From Rhinopithecus roxellana (Eukaryota; Chordata; Mammalia; Primates; Cercopithecidae): 64,000 nt of DNA. The translations under genes and the position numbers were made by a program. The DNA is taken from assembly GCF_007565055.1 (NCBI RefSeq), contig NC_044552.1, positions 150,121,859 through 150,185,858 on the forward strand, in the 5' to 3' direction. Of this stretch, positions 51,801 through 60,800 are shown piece after piece. The notes under the pieces were generated by a model. It did no database searches. It saw only the letters and a program-made list of their open reading frames with translations, and was not told the origin of the DNA. Every line of letters starts with the position of its first letter. Position 1 is the stretch's first letter.

Positions 51801-54800
51801 ACGCCCAGCTAATTTTTTGTATTTTTAGTAGAGACGGGGTTTCACCATGTTGGCCAGGCTGGTGTCGAACTCCTGGCCTCAGGTAATCCATCTGCCTCGG
51901 CCTCCCACTGTGCTTAGAATCACAGGTGTGAGCCACTGCGCCCGGCCTTCATTGTAAAATTGATTACCACGTGTCATCCAAAGATGGATGGTAATCATAT
52001 ACATCTGTATATAAAATTATCTTGTAGATGTTGAATGTATACAATTTTTGTTGATTTTACCTAAATAAAGCTGAATCAATCAATGAATTAATCAATCAAA
52101 CCATCAATAATACTTTAAAATAAAGAATTGTAAAAGTTTTTCTTTCCAGGGACATAGAAAGAGCAATTTTAAAGTACGGTTATATCAATGTTTCTATCCC
52201 GCATTGAGGGAATGCCTGCCGTGGGCTCCATGTGCTGGCACACAGTCCCCGTTCTAAGGCCGCCCTTGCTGTCCAGCCTGGCAAGTGCCCCAGGCTCCTC
52301 CCACCCACTTCCTTTCCTGGCCCAGACCCCAGGTGTCTAATGAGCATCTCTCCTGCAGTGGGCTTGGTCCTTAGAGACCCCAGCTGGGGTGTTGGGCTGC
52401 TCCTTCTGACTTCTCGGCCTTTTCATGGCTAAAACTAAAAAGCACGGAGGCTTTTCAGGAGAAACACAATTACGCTTGATTCCAGTTTAGAATCACAAAG
52501 TTCACACTGGATATCATTGATTTTCTATTTATGTCTCTTTTCCTGGTGCTCTACATTTTAGAACCTGCTCATATTTGCACTCATTGATCATTTGGGCTGG
52601 AAAATAAATGGAAGTGAAGTAACTTCCTCACATTGAACTATGGGTCAGGAGCTGGTTTCCCACAAGGAACGTGTGTCAAATGCTTAATTTCATGTGCCAA
52701 TAGAAATCAAGGAACAAAAACAATTCTTCTTTACTAAGAAAGCCTAAAATAAGTTATTTTCTATTCATTCAGTCTCTGAGTTGCTCTCCATTGTAGGGAT
52801 CTGTGGGGACTGTGGAGACCCACCAAGCAGGAAGCTGCTCTCTGAATAGAGTTTGAGAGGAAAATTGTATACTCACGTCATCAACAGCGTGGGCCACTTC
52901 TCTAGAGATGGAGCTGCAGGAATGAAACAACATTGAAAGTACACGTCATGAGGAAATTGCTTTCTGAATTCCTAACATTCAGCCTCTAACACACCCTTGT
53001 GTTTCTTAGCCATCATCTCTGTGTCTGTCCTGGTCACTCTAAACACCCCTATGCTTCTCTGCCATTATCTCTGTCTCTGTCCTGATCTCCCAGGACCCTG
53101 GCTTGGCTCTTCCCTCTCTTCCTGTGTATGCGGGTCCACCCTTCCATCCCTTTCTAAAACTCCACTCGTTGTCCTTTTTGACCTTATCCGTTTTTTTTTA
53201 AACTCTTTACTTTTTATTTATTATTTTTGTCTCTTCCCCACCCCCTTTTGTCTTCTCTTGATTTTTTAACTCCAATACCCCTGTTCTTTACTTCTTGTTT
53301 TCATCTTCCCTGTCTGCACTGTATGGGAGAATCATCCGTATTCCAGTAATCCACGCTTAAATATCTCCTTCACGCGCACTTTAGAGCAGTGGTGATACAG
53401 AACAAGGGACCCAAACCCCTGGCCATGGAGGCCTGTTAGAAACCAGGCTGCACAGCAGGAGGTGAGCGGTGAGCGAGTGAGCAAAGCTTCTGTGTACTTA
53501 CTGTCGCTCCCTATCACTGGCATCACCACCTGAGCTCAGCCTCCTGTCAGATCAGCAGCAGCATTCCATTCTCTTAGGAGCACAAACCCTACTGTGAACT
53601 GTGCGCGTGAGGGATCTAGGTTGCACACTCCTTATGAGACTCCAATGCCTGATGATCTGTCACTGTCTCCTTCACCCCCAGAGGGGACCCTCTTGTTGCA
53701 GGAAAACAAGCTCAGGGAAGCTCAGGCTCCCACCGATTTGACATTGTGGTGAGTTGTATTATTAATTTGTTGTGTATTACAGTGTAATAATAATTGAAAT
53801 AAAGTGCACAATAAATGAAATGCAGTTGAATCATCCTGAAACCATCCCCATCCCGGCCTGCCAGTCCGTGGAAACCTTGTCTTCCACGAAGCTGGTCCCT
53901 GGTGCCAGAAAGTTTGGGGACCACTGATCTAGAAGACAGGCTCGTCAGGTTCTCCCCTTCAGGAAATCAAGCATCTGCAAACCATCAAGAATCCGAAAAA
54001 ATGCAACACGTTTCAAAACCAAAAGCCAATGAACACAAACAATGTGAGAGTCCACACACACGTTTATGGAGCCTCTTAGGAAGCTCTGAGAAAATGAACA
54101 GCCCAGAGCGGCGCCATTCAGTAGAAAGAAGCCTCCGTGACTACGGAAACGTGCTTGTCTTTCTCACCTGCCCAAGGCCACGCCTCAGGTGTTTTCTCAA
54201 CTGCCTGAGGCCATGCCTCTGATGAGGCTACTGCAGCTGAGGAGCCCCTTTTCTGATGGGATTTCATTTGCATTCATTTGCATGTATTTCCCTCTTGTGG
54301 TGGGAGGCTCACAGGGAGGCTGGTGTGTAACAAAAGCTGTCTGGAAGTGCCATGTAAAAGGCAAGTTCAGGAAAGCTGGTCACAGCTGGGGACCGCTAAC
54401 TATAGGCTGAGCATCCCTCATCCAAAAATCTGAATTCCAAAATGCTCCAAAATCCAAAACGTTTTGAGCACTGAGATGATGCTCAAAGAAAATGCTCACT
54501 GCATTATCTTGCTGATCCAGTACATGCAAAACATGAACATTTGAAAATATGAAAAAATTCAAAATCGGAAACACTTCTTCTGGTCCCACACAGTTTGAAT
54601 GAGGGCCACTAGGCCTGTCCCATGCCACACTGACATACCCGACAGGCCCAATTTCCAGTCCTTTGACAAGTGACAAGTGGCCACCACTCAAGAAAGTGCA
54701 GAAGGTACTAGAGCCGGCACAATCAAGTCTAAAATCTTTGAGAAGAAAAAGTTTCAATGATTGTCAAAAGATCCGAATTTCTTGTTTCCCACTGTAGGAC

Positions 54801-57800
54801 CGGCCAAGTGCTTTCTGAAACATTCTCAAGTCAAGTGCTGAACTGCAGGACGCAAACACAGTGAGACTCGAGCTAGGCCCTCCAAGGAAAGCTCATTTGG
54901 ACAGATTAAGCAGAGGAACCCAAGACAAGAAAAAGAGCCTGAGCAAAGCTACAGAGTCAGGAGCAGGCCCTAGTGACCCCCACACACTGTGGATACAGCC
55001 AACCCCATATGGTGTCAGGAAAGCAGGGAAGTGGAACCCCTTGGAGTGGTGGGAGGGTCAGCAATGGCAGTGGGGAGGGCCAGGTGTGGTCAACAATGGG
55101 CGTGGGGAGGGTCAGGTGTGGTCAGCAACGGGCGTGGGGAGGGGCAGGTTTATGGAGGGAGGGCAAGAGAGTCAGAGATGGAGGGAGGGCAAGTGTGGCC
55201 AGCAATGGGAGTGGCAGGAGGGTCAGGTATGGTCAACAATGGGAGTGGGGAGGGCCAGGTGTGGCCAGCGATGGAAGTGGTGGAGGGGCAGGTGTGGTAA
55301 GGATGGGAGTGGGAAGGGGCAGGTGTGGTCAGGATGGGAGTGGGAGGGGCAGGTGTGGTCAGGATGGGGGGAGGGGCAGGTGTGATCAGGATGGGAGTGG
55401 GAGGGGCAGGTGTGGTCAGGATGGGAGTGGGAGGGGCAGGTGTGGTCAGGGTGGGGGTGGGAGGGGCAGGTGTGGTCAGGATGGGAGTGGGAGGGGCAGG
55501 TGTGGTCAGGGTGGGGGTGGGAGGGGCAGGTGTGGTCAGGATGGGAGTGGGAGGGGCAGGTGTGGTCAGGATGGGAGGGGGGAAGGCCAGGGGGGTTCTT
55601 TCATGGGGAGCAAGTAAGAGTCATATTGAGTATGGTTTTCAAGTAAACATTTGAGTAAATGAACTTCAGATAGTTTTGCTTTATCCATGAACACCATCAA
55701 AACTTTCTCTAAGTCAAAATTGTCAGTTGAGTCAATCCTCATTGCCTGCCTGCACAGCAGCGTGGGTGGTCTCGGGCTCATAAAGAAGGAAGGGCGCTCC
55801 CTTTTTGATGTAGTGACATAAAGAGAAAGGTCCACTCAAAGCCTGTCCCTGTTTGTTCAGACCCCGCAGAGGCAAACCATGAAAAGACAGATGCCCTCTC
55901 AGGTACAAACTGCTACCACGCATGGCAGGCCTGCTCAGGCGGTTTGGCTGTTTTCAGGCCGTATTCCAGAGGGCTGCTAACTGTCTGCTGTCAGCAAGAC
56001 AGCTCCATCCTTTAAAAAAGCCCCCACCCACAACTCGAGAATGTGCTGCTTTGGGACTGGCGGCAGGACAATAGATGGCATTTAAAATTGTGCCACCCCT
56101 GTCTTCTCCCTGAGCACACACACAGACATACACACACTGTGCAAACACAGGTTACCTGCTCTGCAAGACTGGATCATCGGATTCACTATCAAAAGGCAAC
56201 AAAGGACGAATCCGACAGTGAACTCTGATATTTCCTTTCAGCTCCTACAATGATAAAGAGGTCTACATGTCAACCTGGGCACAAGACTGCACTGCGGAGT
56301 GTCCCCCACTGAACATGCACTAAGCACCAGCTCCTGAGACGTGGCCGTGAGATCCGCAGCCCCATCTCCACTTTGAAAGACCCCTGCAGGGCAGTGAACA
56401 GTTATTTCATTTACTTAATTATTTTTTGAGATGGAGTCTTGCTCTGTCGCCCAGGCTGGAGTGCAGTGGTGCAATCTCAGCTCACTGCAACCTCCACCTC
56501 CCAGGTTCAAGTGATTCTCCTGCCTCAGCCTCGAGAGTAGCTGGGATTACAGGCACCTGCCACCACGCCAAGCTAATTTTTAGTACAGAAGCAGTTTCAC
56601 CATGTTGGCCAAGCTGGTCTCGAACTCCTGACCTCAGGTGATCTGTCTGCCTCGGCCTCCCAAAGTTCTGGGATTATAGGCATGAGCTACCATGCCAGGC
56701 TATGAACAGTTATTTTAAACTTCTGGATTCATACTTCACAAATGTGTTCACTTGGCAAAGGGGTATCACTTGGTAATAAGTACCAAGGAAAATCCCTTTG
56801 AATGGTATCCTGGGCTCAACCTTTTAGGCATTTTAGGGGGGATTCTGGAAATTCAATATCTGTCATATTTCCCTGATTTAATGACTGGAAGGAAATTAGA
56901 AACTTTTTATTCTCATAAACTCCACTGGTTTCCAGTGAGCAACACATCTTTACTGTATATGTCCAGACACTTGCCGAATCCGTTCTGAAATCTTGTCTTG
57001 GATTCACAGCGAGTTTATTCAGCCTGTTGTGCTGAGCAGCTCCTTCTACAGTTTGAAAACCGAGTGAGTGTCATAGGCCAATGATTTACAGCCTCCGTCT
57101 GGTCTCTATGAACCCACAGAAGCTGGGATCAGCCTCTGCTTGCACGTTCTCCATGGGCCACACACTGCACGCTCGTCGTCTAGACCAGGAGACCCAGGCT
57201 TGAGGTGGAACACTCAGAACCTTCCACAACCAATTCTTCCCTGTGGGACTTGCCTCCATCTTAGGAAGGTTCATTTTGTCCTTTTCACACTCCAGATTAA
57301 AAAAAAGCTGCAGCATAGTGAGACTTTCTAAAGTGCTAGGTGCTTCCCTGATATCTCCCTTTGTCTTTATCGCAACCCAGAGAGGTGGTGCTATTGTGAA
57401 GATTAAGTAAGAAATACACTAAACTGCTTTCAAAAGTACTTGGTACACAGGAAGCACTCAATAATGCCCTCTTATATCAATGTTTGGAGCACTGAACTAC
57501 ATAAGTAGATGCTTAAAATGAGAATTATTCTTTGACACATCTAACAGCTGGAGAACCTCTCAGCATGGCCAGGGGAGAGAAACTTTGCAGGGACACCGGC
57601 TTCGTGGGCCTCGGGCAGGTGGAATTCGGAAAGACTGGCTAAAGCGCAACCATCAAAATCAAACCTCACAGAAGCGAGGGTCACCAACTCAGTCATCCAC
57701 CTTGGCATCCTCGTGTTGTAAAATCAAACTCTGAGACTTTACGTTAAGTTTCACGGGATCTCAGGTCTCATACCTTCGACCAAGTAAGCACGAGAGCCTC

Positions 57801-60800
57801 CGGGTCTTGTTAATGGGCAGGGAGAGACGTGGCCGGAAGGTGCTGGTGACGAAGGGGCAGGGCAGCCTCCACCGGCACCTCCAGTTACAACAGAATCCCT
57901 GCTTTTCCCGCGCCAGTCCCCATCTCTGCAGATTCCCGCGCTCCCGACTCCCCATGACAGCTCTTTCCTCGTGCCTCACAGCAGCCGGTCCCACTCCCTG
58001 CATTGCCACCAATGTGGCCCAGGCTGCCGGCCCCCGTGACGCTACAGTCATCCCCCCTGCTCCCCATCGTGGCCTCCCGACCGAGCAGCCAGAGTGACCC
58101 CGAAAGCCTAAATCAGCCTGCGGCGCCCTCACCCCTCCTCCAGCTGCCATCACCTCCTGGGTGAAGAGGACGCAGGTCACAGCCCCCGCAGCTCTGCCCC
58201 TCTGCCCTCTGGCCAGGCCGCCCCACTGTCCCCCTCCCCGCTTTCCTTCCCGCCCAGCACCCTCCTGCAAGGGGCTCCTGCGTGTTCTGCGTGGGCCTCT
58301 CCCCGGGGCGGCCCCGAGTTTTCCCCGACGCCCACGCTCACCACCAGGCTGTTGTGCAGGACCTTCCTTCTCTGCCTCTCCAGCTGGTGACGTGCACTGA
58401 CGTCCTGCAAGGCCTGCTCCAGGTGCACCACCTTTGCCTGGCACGCTGAAAGGACGAAGGGACAGAGGCATTACACCGGAGAGGACATCCACGGGACCCA
58501 GCAGGTCAAATTCCTTTCTCTAAGTATGGGAGACATTTTTAAAAACAATGGAGTCTGCCAGGGCCAGCCGCGTGCTGTGGTGTGTACTCCTGACCGCTTT
58601 GGACCCAGGCTGCTCTGTCCCCACCGTGACCAGGGACTCACAGAGCTTACCCGGGGGGACCTCTCCCCACAGTTACCCCGTCCGCCATTGGCCTGAATGC
58701 CACCAGCCTGTGAATGCTGCCCAATCGTCCGCACGGCAGCCAAGGAGGTCTCTGCTCCTAACGCACTGGGAGCCCTTGGTGCGGGGGAGTGGGGCAGGGA
58801 AGCAGATGCTGGGGCCGGGCTCTGCTGCTGTGGATTGTAACGGTGGTCTGGGCCTCCACTCCTGCCTCTGTCCCACCAGGATGGCGCCAAGGTGATGTGG
58901 CGATGAGTGGGCACTACGTGGGGGTCTTGGTCAAGCTTGGACACCCCAATCCCCAGACTGGCCATTATGGTGGAGGCAGTGTGAGGGTGACATGGAGCGC
59001 GGTGTCGTGCTGCAGGGGACACCTTGTGACTGTATGTGTCATGATAGCCAGGGGCCCCTCCGGATGTCACTTAGCCAAAGGATGTAGCCCGGCCGGGGCT
59101 TTCTCCCCCAGGCCCGAGAACCTGTAGGGCAAGGCCCCTCAGCACAGATGCAGCTCTCACGAGGCCTGAAACCGAGCTGGACTTGCAGAACCTCGCATGC
59201 TCCCTTTCGGAAAGAAACACCCGTTACCAGGTCCAGACTGAATGTGGGTGTAAGAAAGTGGGAAGGGTCCCGCACAGTGAGAGAGGGACCCTCCCAGTCA
59301 CTTGGTCTTCTGAGCCTTGACTGTGTCCGGCCCCAGCCACCAGCCTGTCCCCACTATCCCTCTCGTCAGCGCAGCCGAAAGGAGTTGCCTGGGCACCTGA
59401 GGTGGCTGAGGCTCATCTTTGAGGAGCATGGAACTCGTGGGGAGAAGTCGCACCCCCCGGGAAGCCAGGTAAGGAGGCCCCGAGACCCTGAGCCTGATGC
59501 CTGGGCAGGAATAAGCCTCCTGGGGACCCCTCTGTGTGGCGGGACTGCACCATGGCTCCCACAGGCAGGGTCTCAGCAGGCCCTGCCTCCTCACGTGTCA
59601 GCATTCCCTCTGTGGGACAGCCTTGGCTGGTCCCTGCTTCTCCCTTTGAGTTTCATCTTTTCAAAGCTTAGTTACACTGCTTTTCACAAAATTACTGTGA
59701 AAATGAGACGAGATCGGGCGCGTTCAGGGTGGTATGGCCATAGACATTACTGTGAAAATCATTTCACAAAAGTGATTGTCCCTTTCCCTGGAGCACATGG
59801 CTTATAAGAACACAGGCATTGCTGGGTGTGGTGGCTCGCGCCTGTAATCCCAGCACTTTGGGAGGCCGAGGTCGGCAGATCATCTGAGGTCAGGAGTTTG
59901 AGACCAGCCTGGCCAACATGGTAAAACCCCATCTCTACTAAAAATACAAAATTAGCCGGGTGTGATGGCGGGCGCCTATGATCCCAGTTACTCGGGAGAC
60001 TGAGGTGGGAGAATCGTTTGAACCTGGGAGGCAGAGTTGTAGTGAGCTGAGATGGTGCCACTGCACTCCAGCCTGGGCGACAGAGAAAGACTCTGTCCCC
60101 CCACCCCCACCACAAAAAAGAACACAGGCATGCACACATCACTTCTACAAACACAGCCTCCGGGGAGTTATGAGCAGAGTGCACTGAAGAAAACTAGGCT
60201 ACTGCAGTGATTTCAAGAAAGCATCACGTAGCCTCGCAGAAAAACAGTACAGGTTCCAAAGTTTCCATACACCTATTTTGCAATAACAGCAGAACAACAC
60301 TTGACCAAGTTCCTAACTTGACAATCATCTATTTGGCCTGTGGACACACTGAACACTGGACAGAAGCTGTGAGCGTGAGACGAACATGGGGACGGTGCTC
60401 TTTGGTTCTTTTGTTTTTTGAGACGGAGTCTCGCTCTGTCACCCAGGCTGGAGTGCAGTGGCGCAATCTCGGCTCACTGCAACTTCCGCCTCCTGGGTTC
60501 AAGCGATTCTCCTGCCTCAGCCTCCCAAGTAGCTGAGATCAAAGGCATGTACCACCACACCCAGCTAAGTTTTGTATTTTTAGTACAGACAGGTTTTCAC
60601 CATGTTGCCCAGGCTGCTCTCAAACTCCTGGCCTCATGTGACCTGCCCGCCTCGGCCTTCCAAAGTGCTGGGATCATAGGCGTGAGCCATTGGGCCTGGC
60701 CGGATAGTGCAATTTGGACGATGAGTTTAAAACTGCAGAACCAAAGTAACCTCTTCCACAGGCTTCAAGCACAGTAGCTGAAGATAATAGACCCATTATA

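Noticed and set aside
52403..52440. Resemblance to the 5' end of U2 snRNA (CTTCTCGGCCTTTT)
   Set aside because: Only 14 bases match plus a short GGCTAA after an insertion; the rest of U2 is absent. Too short for a pseudogene call.
54973..55617. 214-codon Gly/Arg-rich frame
   Set aside because: Translation of the 30-bp minisatellite; all three + frames stay open.
57761..58492. 243-codon open frame on the - strand
   Set aside because: It reads through the neck exon in a wrong frame and GC-rich intron. The true exon 58342-58445 uses another frame and has good splice sites.
60418..60777. Alu-derived open frames here and at about twenty other sites
   Set aside because: They carry the stock Alu translation (SPRLECSGAISAHCN) and are not genes.
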